64,000 nucleotides of DNA from Mesorhizobium sp. B4-1-4 (lineage in GTDB: Bacteria > Pseudomonadota > Alphaproteobacteria > Rhizobiales > Rhizobiaceae). The notes under the pieces are model-generated. The model did not search any database. It was not told the DNA's origin and was given only the letters and a program-made list of their open reading frames with translations. Shown piece by piece: positions 10,093 to 18,697 of the stretch; the first letter of the stretch is position 1; every line of letters begins with the position of its first letter. Made by a program: the position numbers and the translations under genes. The stretch is from the NCBI RefSeq assembly GCF_006439395.2, contig NZ_CP083950.1, forward strand, positions 5,817,001 to 5,881,000, read 5' to 3'.

Positions 10093-10642
10093 CCCGCTCG
10101 CCTGGATAGGCGCCCCACACTGCGGACTGGGAGAGCCAGCCGGTATGGCCGGCGAGCGTCATTTCGCACCACTGACCGTCGCAGGCCTTGATCGTGCCCA
10201 TGACGCCCGGCTCGACGATGGCCACCACCCTGGCATCCTTGTCGGGGCTCTTGAGAAGATTGACTTGGGCGCCCTTGCCGCGCTGCCAGGGCGCGATGAT
10301 GGCGGTGCGTCGGCCTGAGAGCAGCGATTGGTTGATCCAGCCTTCCGAACCGTCCGCATCGCGCACGCGGCGCCACGTATCGAACTCCTGGATGATCTCC
10401 ATAGGCAGCCCGGCCTTCAGGTACATCCAGTCGACTGAATAATTGGCACCCGGCCCGACGCGCGAGTTGACGCGGCCGGATTTGAGACTGACGAATCGCG
10501 GCAGTGGCAGGCCGCTCGGCCCGAGCGTGACGGCGCTCTGGGCCGGTGCCGCCGCGCTTTGCGCCATGGCAAGCGGAGAATAAAGGAGAGCGCCGAGAAA
10601 TGCTGCGCTGAGGGTCAGGCGAAGCGACGCGAAACCAGACAC
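10082..10642 (-). CDS. periplasmic bacterial SH3-domain protein
   Basis: A 186-residue protein with a signal peptide (SLRLTLSAAFLGALL...AMAQ, cleavage likely after about residue 28) and two SH3-like (SH3_4/SH3_3 type) repeats: one around GRVNSRVGPGANYSVDW...GWINQSLL and one around QVNLLKSPDKDARVVA...GWLSQSAVWG. Such proteins act in the periplasm and often bind cell-wall components; no catalytic domain is present. It converges on the DUF4260 gene with an 11-base overlap of the 3' ends. No specific function can be named. Confidence 0.8.
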   Translation of the reverse strand: MSGFASLRLTLSAAFLGALLYSPLAMAQSAAAPAQSAVTLGPSGLPLPRFVSLKSGRVNSRVGPGANYSVDWMYLKAGLPMEIIQEFDTWRRVRDADGSEGWINQSLLSGRRTAIIAPWQRGKGAQVNLLKSPDKDARVVAIVEPGVMGTIKACDGQWCEMTLAGHTGWLSQSAVWGAYPGERVKD

Positions 10643-10790
10643 TTTCGTTCCTTTCGGTGCCGGCCCGGCGGCTGCGGCGCCCCTTTTTCTTTGTCTTCGG
10701 CGGCACCGCTTGTTACATGGGTAAATCGGCTACCGCGACCGGCTTTCAGTTTCGCCGGTCTTGGTTAAAGAGGTCTCAACGAGGGAAACA

Positions 10791-11792
10791 ATGGTAGGCA
10801 AAAAGAAGCCTCTCGTGGTCATCACGCGAAAGCTGCCCGACCCGGTCGAGACCCGCATGCGCGAGTTGTTCGATGCAAGGCTGAATGTCGAGGACAGGCC
10901 GATGACGCAGCCGGAGCTGGTTGCCGCGGTCAAGGAAGCCGACGTGCTGGTGCCGACCGTGACCGACCAGATCGACGCGGCGCTGATCGCCCAGGCCGGC
11001 GACAACCTCAAGCTGATTGCCAATTTCGGCAATGGCGTCGACAAGATCGACGTGGCGGCGGCGGCCAAGAGGGGCATTACGGTCACCAACACGCCCAATG
11101 TGCTCACGGAAGATACCGCCGACATGACCATGGCGCTGATGCTGGCGGTGCCACGCCGGCTCGCGGAAGGCGCCAACGTGCTGACCGGAGACAAGAAATG
11201 GGCCGGCTGGTCGCCGACCTGGATGCTTGGCCGGCGCATCTGGGGCAAGCGGCTCGGCATTGTCGGCATGGGCCGCATCGGCACGGCCGTTGCCCGGCGG
11301 GCCAAGGCCTTCGGCCTTTCCATCCACTATCACAATCGCCATCGCGTGCTGCCGGCGGTCGAGGACGGGCTGGAGGCGACCTATTGGGAAAGCCTCGACC
11401 AGATGCTGGCCCGCATGGATATCATCTCGGTCAACTGTCCGTCGACGCCCGCGACCTTTCACCTCTTGTCGGCGCGGCGACTGGCGTTGCTGCAGCCCAC
11501 GGCCTATGTCGTCAACACCGCGCGCGGCGACATCATCGATGAAGAAGCGCTGGTCAAGCTGATCCAGGACGGCAAGATCGCCGGCGCCGGCCTCGACGTC
11601 TACGAGCACGAGCCGGCCCTGAATGGCAAGCTGCTCAAGCTCGCCGCCAAGGGCAAGGTCGTGCTCTTGCCGCATATGGGCTCGGCGACGCTCGAGGGCC
11701 GCATCGACATGGGCGAGAAGGTCATCATCAATATCAGGGCCTTCGTTGACGGGCATCGTCCGCCGGACCGCGTACTGCCGCTCAGGACCTGA
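10791..11792 (+). CDS. D-2-hydroxyacid dehydrogenase (glyoxylate/hydroxypyruvate reductase type)
   Basis: A 333-residue NAD(P)-dependent dehydrogenase of the D-isomer-specific family. The Rossmann motif is GIVGMGRIGTAVARRAKAFG. The catalytic arginine lies in NTARGDIIDEEAL, the glutamate shortly downstream in LDVYEHEP, and the catalytic histidine in LPHMGSAT. Sequence flavour is that of D-glycerate dehydrogenase or glyoxylate/hydroxypyruvate reductase; the substrate cannot be fixed from sequence. ATG 10791 is chosen because GAGGGA precedes it by a suitable distance; the frame is open to 10761 but lacks a better site. It is a single gene with no obvious pathway partner nearby. Confidence 0.9.
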   Translation: MVGKKKPLVVITRKLPDPVETRMRELFDARLNVEDRPMTQPELVAAVKEADVLVPTVTDQIDAALIAQAGDNLKLIANFGNGVDKIDVAAAAKRGITVTNTPNVLTEDTADMTMALMLAVPRRLAEGANVLTGDKKWAGWSPTWMLGRRIWGKRLGIVGMGRIGTAVARRAKAFGLSIHYHNRHRVLPAVEDGLEATYWESLDQMLARMDIISVNCPSTPATFHLLSARRLALLQPTAYVVNTARGDIIDEEALVKLIQDGKIAGAGLDVYEHEPALNGKLLKLAAKGKVVLLPHMGSATLEGRIDMGEKVIINIRAFVDGHRPPDRVLPLRT

Positions 11793-11824
11793 CGGCTCGC
11801 CTTCCTTCAAGTGAAAGCCAAGGC

Positions 11825-12313
11825 TTACGAAATGGTTTTGCGCATGGTGATCGAGGTCGGCCTGGCGTAGCCTTCATGCGCCGTCTGTTCGGTCTCGTGG
11901 AAGCCGAGGCAGGCGAAGGCGGCATGGTTCGTGATGAGTTCGATCCGTGTCTGAAGTTCCAGCGCCGCCTTGCCGCGGTCGAGCGCAAGACATTCGACTG
12001 CCCGCATCAGTTGCCGGCCAATGCCTTGGCCCTGCCAGTCCGGTGCGACGGCGAGCTTGCCGACATAAAAGTCGTCCTCCCGTTCGAGAGCAAAGACGCA
12101 GCCGACGATGCTGCCGTCGTTGAGGGCCACGAAGCCGGCCTCCCGCCGAGCCTTGTCACGCAATGTGTCGACGGTGAGCAAATGGGCCGAGGATGGCGGG
12201 TCGATGACGCCGTCCATGGAGGCGAAGGCCTGCATGATCAGGGCAAGCACATCAGCCCAGCGGTCGAAATCGGCGGGGATGCGGGTGATGGAGAAGGGCA
12301 CGGTCTGCTTCAA
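11825..12313 (-). CDS. GNAT-family N-acetyltransferase
   Basis: A 162-residue acetyltransferase. The acetyl-CoA pyrophosphate-binding loop is WQGQGIGRQLM, preceded by the beta-strand KLAVAP, the classical GNAT motif A. The C-terminal GFHE segment corresponds to motif B. The acceptor substrate is unknown. It is two bases downstream of the MoeB-like gene on the same strand and so very likely in one operon with it. Confidence 0.87.
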   Translation of the reverse strand: MKQTVPFSITRIPADFDRWADVLALIMQAFASMDGVIDPPSSAHLLTVDTLRDKARREAGFVALNDGSIVGCVFALEREDDFYVGKLAVAPDWQGQGIGRQLMRAVECLALDRGKAALELQTRIELITNHAAFACLGFHETEQTAHEGYARPTSITMRKTIS

Positions 12314-12315
12314 GG

Positions 12316-13068
12316 TCAGCGCCTGGTGTAGCGGATCGTTTCGAAGCGCGCGGCGAGCGCATCGTAGAGCAGCAGCCGGCCGACCAGCGGCTCGCCGATG
12401 CCGGTGATCAGCTTGATCGCCTCCATCGCCTGCAGCGTACCGACGACGCCGGTCAGCGCGCCGAGCACCCCGGCCTCGGCGCAGGACGGCACCAGGCCCG
12501 GCGGCGGGGCTTCGGGAAAGAGGTCGCGGTAGCTCGGGTTCGGCTTGCCATCCTTGCCGTCCTCGAATGGCTTCAGCACCGTCACCGAACCGTCGAAGCG
12601 TCCGACAGCGGCATGCACCAGCGTTTTTCTTTCGCTCGCGCAGGCGTCGGCCACCGTATAGCGGGTTTCGAAATTGTCGGAACCGTCGACGACGATGTCA
12701 TGGCGTGAGACGAGGGCAGGGGCATTCTCCGCCGTCAGCCGGAATGTGTGCGTCTCGACCGTGGTGTTGGGATTGATGCGGATGATCGCCGCCTTGGCGC
12801 TATCGGTTTTCAGCATGCCGACCGTATCGGTGCCATGGATGACCTGACGCTGCAGATTGGAGAGCGACACCGTGTCGTCGTCGACAATGCCGAGCGTGCC
12901 GACGCCGGCCGCGGCAAGATATTCGAGCACCGGCGCCCCCAGCCCGCCCGCGCCGATCACCAGGACACGCGCTTGCTTGAGCTTCTGCTGGCCCGCGCCG
13001 CCGACCTCGGGCAGCACGATGTGGCGGGCATAACGTTCTATCTCGTCGGCGGTGAGCACAGTGGTCAT
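12316..13068 (-). CDS. moeB: ThiF/MoeB/HesA-family adenylyltransferase
   Basis: A 250-residue E1-like protein. MoeB and ThiF adenylate the C-terminal glycine of small sulfur carriers (MoaD, ThiS) for molybdopterin or thiamine synthesis. The ATP-binding loop is VIGAGGLGAPVLEYLAAAGVG, followed by DDDTVSLSNLQRQ and the DGSDNFETRY segment. The protein has only two cysteines, so the paired CxxC zinc site of E. coli MoeB is absent. The choice between MoeB and ThiF roles is therefore open, though the overall sequence is MoeB-like. It overlaps no gene and is followed after two bases by the GNAT gene. Confidence 0.82.
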   Translation of the reverse strand: MTTVLTADEIERYARHIVLPEVGGAGQQKLKQARVLVIGAGGLGAPVLEYLAAAGVGTLGIVDDDTVSLSNLQRQVIHGTDTVGMLKTDSAKAAIIRINPNTTVETHTFRLTAENAPALVSRHDIVVDGSDNFETRYTVADACASERKTLVHAAVGRFDGSVTVLKPFEDGKDGKPNPSYRDLFPEAPPPGLVPSCAEAGVLGALTGVVGTLQAMEAIKLITGIGEPLVGRLLLYDALAARFETIRYTRR

Positions 13069-13110
13069 ATCAGGACCATATCGTGGCCGAAAAACCTTGT
13101 CAGGTCTTCA

Positions 13111-13158
13111 TGCATGTCGCCCAAAAGTGTCGAGCGGTTTTGGGATGCCGACATGCAT
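13111..13158. repeat. palindromic repeat family A, copy 1 (first of a doublet)
   Basis: Inverted ends TGCATGTCG and CGACATGCA enclose the conserved core CCCAAAAGTGTCGAGCGGTT. It lies between the moeB-like gene and the recF end, 56 bases before copy 2 when measured from CATGTCG to CATGTCG. Confidence 0.85.
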
Positions 13159-13168
13159 GCAACAAGAT

Positions 13169-13212
13169 CATGTCGCCCAAAAGTGTCGAGCGGCTTTGGG
13201 GTGCCGACATGC
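13169..13212. repeat. palindromic repeat family A, copy 2 (second of a doublet)
   Basis: Nearly identical to the preceding copy, same orientation, with inverted ends CATGTCG and CGACATG. It ends eight bases from the recF stop and could form a hairpin in the recF 3' untranslated RNA. Confidence 0.85.
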
Positions 13213-13219
13213 GTGCGAC

Positions 13220-14353
13220 CTAGACGGTTGACCTTACCTTGCCGTGGTCGACCGTCAGGAACTGTGCCCTGCCCTGCAGGCTGGAAAACAGCGCCGCATC
13301 GGTTCCCGTCATGAAAGCCTGGCAGTTCAATTCCTCCAGGATCGAGAATAGCGCCGCCCGCCGTCCGCCGTCGAGATGCGCGGCGATCTCGTCAAGCAGC
13401 AGGATCGGCGTCATGCCGGACATTTCGCCGGTCAGCCTTGCATGCGACAGGACGATGCCGACCAGCAGTGCCTTCTGCTCACCGGTCGAGCAGAGCTCTG
13501 CCGGCATCGCCTTGGGCCGGTGCCGGACAACGAGATCCGAACGGTGCGGCCCCTCGAGCGTGCGCCCGGCGGCGCGGTCGCGGTCGCGGCCCTCCATGAG
13601 TGCCCGCCGGAACCGCTCCTCGACATCGACCGCCGGCGCGCTTGCGATCTCGGCCTCCAAATCGCCCGCGAGGCCGATGTCGGCCTGCGGGAACGGTCCC
13701 GCGTCGGGCAGCCTGTCGATCATGGCGGCCAGCAGGCGCACTATCTCGGCGCGCGCCGCAGCGATCGCCACCCCGGTTTCGGCCATCTGGGTCTCGATCG
13801 CGTCGAACCAGCGGTCGTCGCGCGAGCCTTCGGTCAGCAGACGGTTACGGCCGCGCATCGCCTTCTCGTAGTCGAGGGCGCGCTGGCCGTGGCCAGGGTC
13901 GATCGCCAGCACCAGCCGGTCGAGAAAGCGCCGGCGATCCGCCGCCGGTCCGGTGAACAGCGCATCCATGGCGGGCGTCAGCCAAACGACGCGCAGCCAT
14001 TCCAGCATGTCCTCGGCCGATCGCGCGTTGGCGCCGTTGATCCGCACCCGCCTGCCGCCCTCGCTCTCGCCGCCGGAAATGCCGGTGCCGATCTCGATCT
14101 GGCCGCCAGGTCCGTCGAGCCGGGCGTGCAGCGCAAAACCGCCGTCGCCGCCCTCGCGCGCGACATCCGCGTAAGGAGCGCGGCGCAGGCCACGTCCCGG
14201 CGTCAGAAAGGAGATGGCTTCGAGAAGGTTGGTCTTGCCGGCGCCGTTGTCGCCAGAAAAGACCACAAGGCCCGGGGCGAGGTCGATCGCCAGCGCCGCA
14301 TAATTGCGAAAATTTGTAAGTGTAAGCTTACTTATATGGGTTTGTACCGGCAA
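13220..14353 (-). CDS. recF: DNA replication and repair protein RecF
   Basis: A 377-residue SMC-like ATPase that helps load RecA at single-stranded gaps. The Walker A loop is FSGDNGAGKTN (K40), preceded by the typical LTNFRNYAALAIDL start; the signature and Walker B region appear late as CSTGEQKALL and ILLLDEIAAHLD. The frame has no ATG near the family N-terminus; the only suitable start is TTG at 14353 with GGCGGA upstream, as upstream ATGs run into a stop. It lies 73 bases downstream of dnaN on the same strand. Confidence 0.93.
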   Translation of the reverse strand: MPVQTHISKLTLTNFRNYAALAIDLAPGLVVFSGDNGAGKTNLLEAISFLTPGRGLRRAPYADVAREGGDGGFALHARLDGPGGQIEIGTGISGGESEGGRRVRINGANARSAEDMLEWLRVVWLTPAMDALFTGPAADRRRFLDRLVLAIDPGHGQRALDYEKAMRGRNRLLTEGSRDDRWFDAIETQMAETGVAIAAARAEIVRLLAAMIDRLPDAGPFPQADIGLAGDLEAEIASAPAVDVEERFRRALMEGRDRDRAAGRTLEGPHRSDLVVRHRPKAMPAELCSTGEQKALLVGIVLSHARLTGEMSGMTPILLLDEIAAHLDGGRRAALFSILEELNCQAFMTGTDAALFSSLQGRAQFLTVDHGKVRSTV

Positions 14354-14426
14354 CCGCTATCCGCCTGTAGAAGTCGCCATCATTCTCGCTGCCGGCTGCG
14401 GCGGAGCCGCTGACGACAGGTGCCGG

Positions 14427-15545
14427 CTATACGCGCATCGGCATCAGCACGTAGAGCGCGGTCTCGTCGGCCATGTCGTGGATCAGCGTCGGCGAACCGG
14501 CGTCGGCCAGCATGAATTTGGCTTCCGTGCCGGTCAGCTGCGCGGCGACGTCGAGCAGGTATTTGGCGTTGAAGCCGATCTCGATCGGGTCCGCCGAATA
14601 GTCGGCGGCCAGTTCCTCGGTGGCGCTGCCGGAATCCGGGTTGTTGACGGCGAGCGTCACCTGGCCTTCGCTGATCGAAAGCTTCACCGCGCGGCCCCGT
14701 TCGGAGGAAATGGTCGAGACGCGATCGACCGCGGCGGCAAAGCTCTGGCGGTCGAGGATCAGCTTCTTGTCGTTGCCGGTCGGAATGACGCGCTGATAAT
14801 CGGGGAAGGTGCCGTCGATCAGCTTCGAGGTCAGGACCACGCTGCCGATGGTGAAGCGGATCTTGGTGTCCGACAGTTCGGTGGTCACGGCGATATCCGG
14901 ATCGTCGACCAGCTTCTGCAGCTCACTGACCGTCTTGCGCGGAATGATGATCCCCGGCATGCCCTCGGAACCCGCCGGTGCGTCGATCTCGGCACGGGCC
15001 AGGCGGTGGCCGTCTGTGGCCACGGAGCGCAGCTTGAGCTTGCCGCCGACCTCATGTGTGTGCAGGTAGATGCCGTTGAGATAGTAGCGCGTCTCTTCGG
15101 TGGAAATGGCGAACTGCGTCTTCTCGATCAGCCCCTTCAGGGCGACCGAGTCGAGCCGGAAGATATGCGAGAAGGAGCCGGCCGAAAGCTCCGGGAAGTC
15201 GGATTGCGGCAGGCACTGCAGGCGGAAGCTCGAGCGGCCCGACGTCACCGTCATGGCGTTGCCGTCCTCATCCGTCTTCAGCATCACCTCGGCGCCGTCG
15301 GAGAGTTTGCGCACGATGTCATAGAGAAGGTGGGCCGGAACCGTCGTCGCCCCGCCGCGCTCCACCTTGGCCGGCGTCGCTTCCGTCACCTCCAGGTCTA
15401 GGTCGGTGGCTTTCATTTCGAGGCTGGCGCCCTCGGCGCTGAGCAGCACGTTGGACAGGATCGGTATTGTGTTGCGCCGTTCGACCACGCGGTGGACGTG
15501 GTTGAGCGACTTCAGGAGATTTGACCGTTCCAGGATAACACGCAT
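14427..15545 (-). CDS. dnaN: DNA polymerase III beta subunit (sliding clamp)
   Basis: A 372-residue beta clamp, the typical length. It starts MRVILERSNLLKSLNHV and ends with the conserved YVLMPMRV that forms part of the hydrophobic client-binding pocket. Three repeated clamp domains of about 120 residues each can be followed. It encircles DNA and tethers polymerase III. It lies between dnaA and recF on the same strand, the classical dnaA-dnaN-recF order, but about 300 bases separate it from dnaA, so it may have its own promoter. Confidence 0.97.
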   Translation of the reverse strand: MRVILERSNLLKSLNHVHRVVERRNTIPILSNVLLSAEGASLEMKATDLDLEVTEATPAKVERGGATTVPAHLLYDIVRKLSDGAEVMLKTDEDGNAMTVTSGRSSFRLQCLPQSDFPELSAGSFSHIFRLDSVALKGLIEKTQFAISTEETRYYLNGIYLHTHEVGGKLKLRSVATDGHRLARAEIDAPAGSEGMPGIIIPRKTVSELQKLVDDPDIAVTTELSDTKIRFTIGSVVLTSKLIDGTFPDYQRVIPTGNDKKLILDRQSFAAAVDRVSTISSERGRAVKLSISEGQVTLAVNNPDSGSATEELAADYSADPIEIGFNAKYLLDVAAQLTGTEAKFMLADAGSPTLIHDMADETALYVLMPMRV

Positions 15546-15851
15546 GACGAAACAGGCTCGCTTGAAAGGATGAGCGGGTCTCCGGCTGGCGGCGCCCCGC
15601 GAAAGGTCTGAACAGGCTCAGAATCTGCGTAAACTGACAGGAAAAAGCCAGCAAACGCAAGCCCGCGCCACCGGTTCAGGCCGGCTGCACAGGCTTTCTG
15701 GGGATAAAGGGCGCGAAGTCCGCCGGCCGATGCGGCGAATCCGGAATCCGGATCGTCTCCCGGCAAGGCCGTGGGCCCATTTCGGGTTCACGGCCGGGCA
15801 GGCAAGCCATTGAATTCCAGAACGGTTCCGGCTTGCCTGTCGCGGTACCGG
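15546..15851. other. dnaA-dnaN intergenic region
   Basis: About 306 bases without a convincing gene. A long inverted repeat (CAGGCAAGCC at 15799-15808 with GGCTTGCCTG at 15830-15839) lies just after the dnaA stop and might end the dnaA transcript, though no T-run follows. The remainder presumably holds the dnaN promoter; no clear consensus was recognised. Confidence 0.4.
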
Positions 15852-17396
15852 TCAGGCTTGGTCGTTGATCAGGCGCCGCAGCAGTTCTAGTTCCTGTGCC
15901 AGCGTGTTGTCGGCGCCAGAAAGGTCTTCGATCTTGCGCACGGCATGCAGCACCGTGGTGTGGTCGCGGCCGCCGAAGCGCCGCCCGATTTCGGGCAAGG
16001 AGCGCGGCGTCATCACCTTCGACAGATACATGGCTACCTGCCTGGGCTTGACGATCGTGCGCGTGCGCCGGTTGGACAAAAGTTCCGTCTTCGACACGTT
16101 GTAGTGGCGCGCCACGATGCGCTGGATGTCCTCGATGCGAACCCGCTTCGGCTCGCCCGTGCGATAGATGTGGCCGAGGATCTCGTCGATGCGGTCGATG
16201 GTGATCTGCGGCTCGAACGACTGGCGAAACAGCAGCTGATTGAACGCACCCTCGAGTTCGCGGCCGCTGCCGGTCACGGTGCGGGCGACGTGATTGAGGA
16301 TTTCATCGGAAATGTCGAGCGACGCGTCGTCGGTCCTGGCCGTGGCCAGGCGCAGTTTGAGCATGCCGAGGCGCATGGCGAAATCGGGCGCCGACATTTC
16401 GAGCGCGACGCCGCCATTGAGGCGCGAACGCACCCGCGGCTCCAGCGATTCCAGCTCCGACGGTGGCCGGTCCGCGGCGACGACGACTTGCTTGGCGCTG
16501 TCGAGCAGCATGTTGATCAAGTGGCAGAACTCATGCTGGATCGACTTGCCCTGCAGGAACTGCATGTCGTCGATGATCAGGAGATCGATGTCGCGCAGCT
16601 GCTCCTTGAGCGTCAGCGCATTGTTGTCACGGATCGCCGTGGCGAAGCGCCACATGAAATATTCGGCGGTGAGATAGACGACGCGGGACTTGGGATTCTG
16701 CTTCAGCGATTCCGCCGCGATGGCCTGCAGGAGGTGCGTCTTGCCGAGCCCGACGGTTGCGTGCAGGAAAAGCGGATTGAAGCGCACCGCGCTCGACTGC
16801 GATTCCGCTACGGCCTTGGCGGCCGCGAACGCCACCCGGTTCGACGGTCCTTCGATGAAGGAGCCAAAAGTGTAGCGCGGATCAAGCGGCGACCCCAGCA
16901 CATTGTGGCGGAACTCGTTCTCGGCCGAAGCGCCCGGCCGCGGCACCGGAGGCCGCTCCACCCTGCCTGGGCTCACGGTGCCGGCGGCCAGCGCTGTCTG
17001 CGTCTGCCGCGTCATCTTGCGCGCCGGCGCCAATTCCGGTTCGGCATGGCTGCGCCCCTGGCGGGTGGCCGTGCGGACGACGATCTCGATCTTGAGGACT
17101 TCGGGATCCTCCTGCTTCCACAGTTCGGAGATAAGGTCGTGATAATGACCGTTGATCCACGAGCGCAGGAACGCGGTGGGCACCGAGATGCGGACAATGC
17201 CCTTGGAAGCCTCCGCGACCTTCATGCGGCCGAACCAGCTCGAATAGACTTCAGCCCCCAGACGCGCCTTCAACTGGGTCTTGACCCGGTCGAACTTCTG
17301 TTCCGCGTCGCTGGAGACCACCATCTCGTTTGCTCCGATCAAAGTTCCAGGAAATGGGAGGTCGCCCGTAAGCTCCCTTTCGATGCCGCTCTGCAT
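15852..17396 (-). CDS. dnaA: chromosomal replication initiator DnaA
   Basis: A 514-residue DnaA. The N-terminal helicase-loading domain (about residues 15-90) is followed by a variable linker rich in Pro, Arg and Ala. The AAA+ domain has Walker A HATVGLGKTHLL (K219) and Walker B LLIIDDMQFLQG. The C-terminal DNA-binding domain carries the signature GRDHTTVLHA. The ATG at 17396 is preferred because AAGGAA lies seven bases upstream; the frame continues 19 codons further without family similarity. It initiates replication and regulates transcription by binding 9-base DnaA boxes, several candidates for which lie upstream of this gene. Confidence 0.97.
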   Translation of the reverse strand: MQSGIERELTGDLPFPGTLIGANEMVVSSDAEQKFDRVKTQLKARLGAEVYSSWFGRMKVAEASKGIVRISVPTAFLRSWINGHYHDLISELWKQEDPEVLKIEIVVRTATRQGRSHAEPELAPARKMTRQTQTALAAGTVSPGRVERPPVPRPGASAENEFRHNVLGSPLDPRYTFGSFIEGPSNRVAFAAAKAVAESQSSAVRFNPLFLHATVGLGKTHLLQAIAAESLKQNPKSRVVYLTAEYFMWRFATAIRDNNALTLKEQLRDIDLLIIDDMQFLQGKSIQHEFCHLINMLLDSAKQVVVAADRPPSELESLEPRVRSRLNGGVALEMSAPDFAMRLGMLKLRLATARTDDASLDISDEILNHVARTVTGSGRELEGAFNQLLFRQSFEPQITIDRIDEILGHIYRTGEPKRVRIEDIQRIVARHYNVSKTELLSNRRTRTIVKPRQVAMYLSKVMTPRSLPEIGRRFGGRDHTTVLHAVRKIEDLSGADNTLAQELELLRRLINDQA

Positions 17397-18193
17397 GATC
17401 GAGTTCCTTGCCTTTCTGTACCTGTTTTTCCGCTGGGGATGCGCCTCCTGCATCCTTTGCCAGCGACTGTATCTTCGCTACGAAGCTCCTTGCCGCCGCC
17501 GGCAATGAACGTCGCCCATTATCCGGGGAACCGGTGCCGGCCCATGGAAGCCAGTCCGCGTTGGGTATTTCAGGGCAACACAACACCGTCCGGCGAAAGA
17601 GCGCCGGCGCGCTGTCTACCTGCCATGTCTAGTTACGCCAGTCCCCTACCGTATCGAAAAAGAGCAAACCAAACCGTCCGCGGACTTGATCCGCGTCGCA
17701 AATCCCGCCAATTTAAGCTGGCCCGATTCAGGCTGGGTTAAGGGCTCAGGACCCCGTCCCTTTCGATGGATGGACATTACCGAAATCGCTGTGGATAGGG
17801 CAAGGCCACGTCTAACGGATTTTTAAGGAATCTGGTTACCTCGGGCAGGTTCAGGCGCCATGCTGCGGCGGTATGTTTTAACAAAGCCATTGTGATTCAA
17901 ACCCTTTTCCCGCGAATATGAAAAAGCCGGGCCGGTTTGAAATTTTCTGAAATAATTCGCTTGACAGCCAGTTGTCCTCCCGTCCCCTCGGCGTGCTGTG
18001 GACAAGTTGTGGATGACTACCGCTAATTGATTGAAAAATATTGATTATTAATGCTGATCAGGGATTTTGCAGCCTGCACTTTTCAAGCATGTCGACCATC
18101 AGTAGGCATGCATGTGCCGGCAAAGCATTTCGAACCCTGGACTCCGTATTGGACGCCATTTCTCAGTATTCTTTTTAAGTACTTGCCGGCAAA
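17397..18193. promoter_or_regulatory. dnaA-rpsT intergenic region with DnaA-box-like sites and AT-rich stretch
   Basis: About 800 bases without a gene. Three sequences close to the DnaA box (TTATCCACA, read as its complement TGTGGATAA) occur: TGTGGATAG at 17790-17798, TGTGGACAA at 17997-18005 and TGTGGATGA at 18008-18016. An AT-rich stretch follows at about 18020-18055. Two GANTC methylation sites lie at 17828-17832 and 17894-17898. This suits autoregulation of dnaA, or possibly a secondary origin-like region; in related rhizobia the mapped origin is usually near hemE, so oriC is not claimed. Confidence 0.45.
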
Positions 18194-18226
18194 CGAAAAA
18201 ACCCGGCACGATCGGCCGGGTTTTAA
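18194..18226 (-). terminator. Rho-independent terminator of rpsT
   Basis: Arms AAAACCCGGC (18198-18207) and GCCGGGTTTT (18215-18224) form a perfect 10-base stem with a 7-base loop. On the minus strand it is followed by a T-run. It lies 25 bases after the rpsT stop. Confidence 0.9.
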
Positions 18227-18250
18227 AGAAGATCAGCCTGGAAAGTCGAT

Positions 18251-18517
18251 TCAGGCCGACAGCACCTTGAGGCGCTGGGCCAGGCGCGACACCTTGCGGG
18301 ACGCGGTATTCTTGTGGATCACGCCCTTGGTCGCGGCGCGCATCAATTCCGGCTCGGCGGCCTTGAAAGCGGCCTGGGCGGCTGCCTTGTCGCCGGAGGC
18401 GAGTGCCTCCTCGACCTGGCGGATATAGGTGCGAACGCGCGACCGGCGGTTCTTGTTGATCGCCGCGCGGCGGGCGATCTTACGCGTTGCCTTTTTGGCC
18501 GAGGATGTGTTGGCCAT
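18251..18517 (-). CDS. rpsT: 30S ribosomal protein S20
   Basis: An 88-residue, highly basic protein starting MANTSSAKKATRKIARRAA, with the conserved NKNRRSRVRTYIR and AATKGVIHKNTASRKVSRL stretches of S20. S20 binds 16S rRNA in the body of the small subunit. The frame is open 17 codons upstream, but the family begins at MANTSS and an AGAGAGG stretch lies before this ATG. It is followed by a clear terminator, then dnaA in the same direction, an order common in Rhizobiales. Confidence 0.97.
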   Translation of the reverse strand: MANTSSAKKATRKIARRAAINKNRRSRVRTYIRQVEEALASGDKAAAQAAFKAAEPELMRAATKGVIHKNTASRKVSRLAQRLKVLSA

Positions 18518-18697
18518 GATGCCTCTCTTCTGATCTGGTCGGCGCACGCGGCATGCCGCAGGGCGCAAAAAACAAACGGGCAGCCACGGGGCCGCCTCGG
18601 TTGGTGCGGCTTATAGTTCAGCTTTTCCGGCGCGTCAACGCTGCCCGGCGTTCTTTTTGGCCGGCGTCACAGGGTTTCGGCCCCGGCCGCCGATGCC

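Noticed and set aside
13111..13212. Repeat pair considered as a minimal CRISPR array
   Set aside because: The units are palindromic elements found at several unrelated loci, with no spacers of constant length between many units and no cas genes in the window.
17397..18193. Chromosomal origin oriC
   Set aside because: DnaA-box-like sites are few and imperfect, and mapped origins of related rhizobia are usually near hemE. Kept only as a regulatory region.
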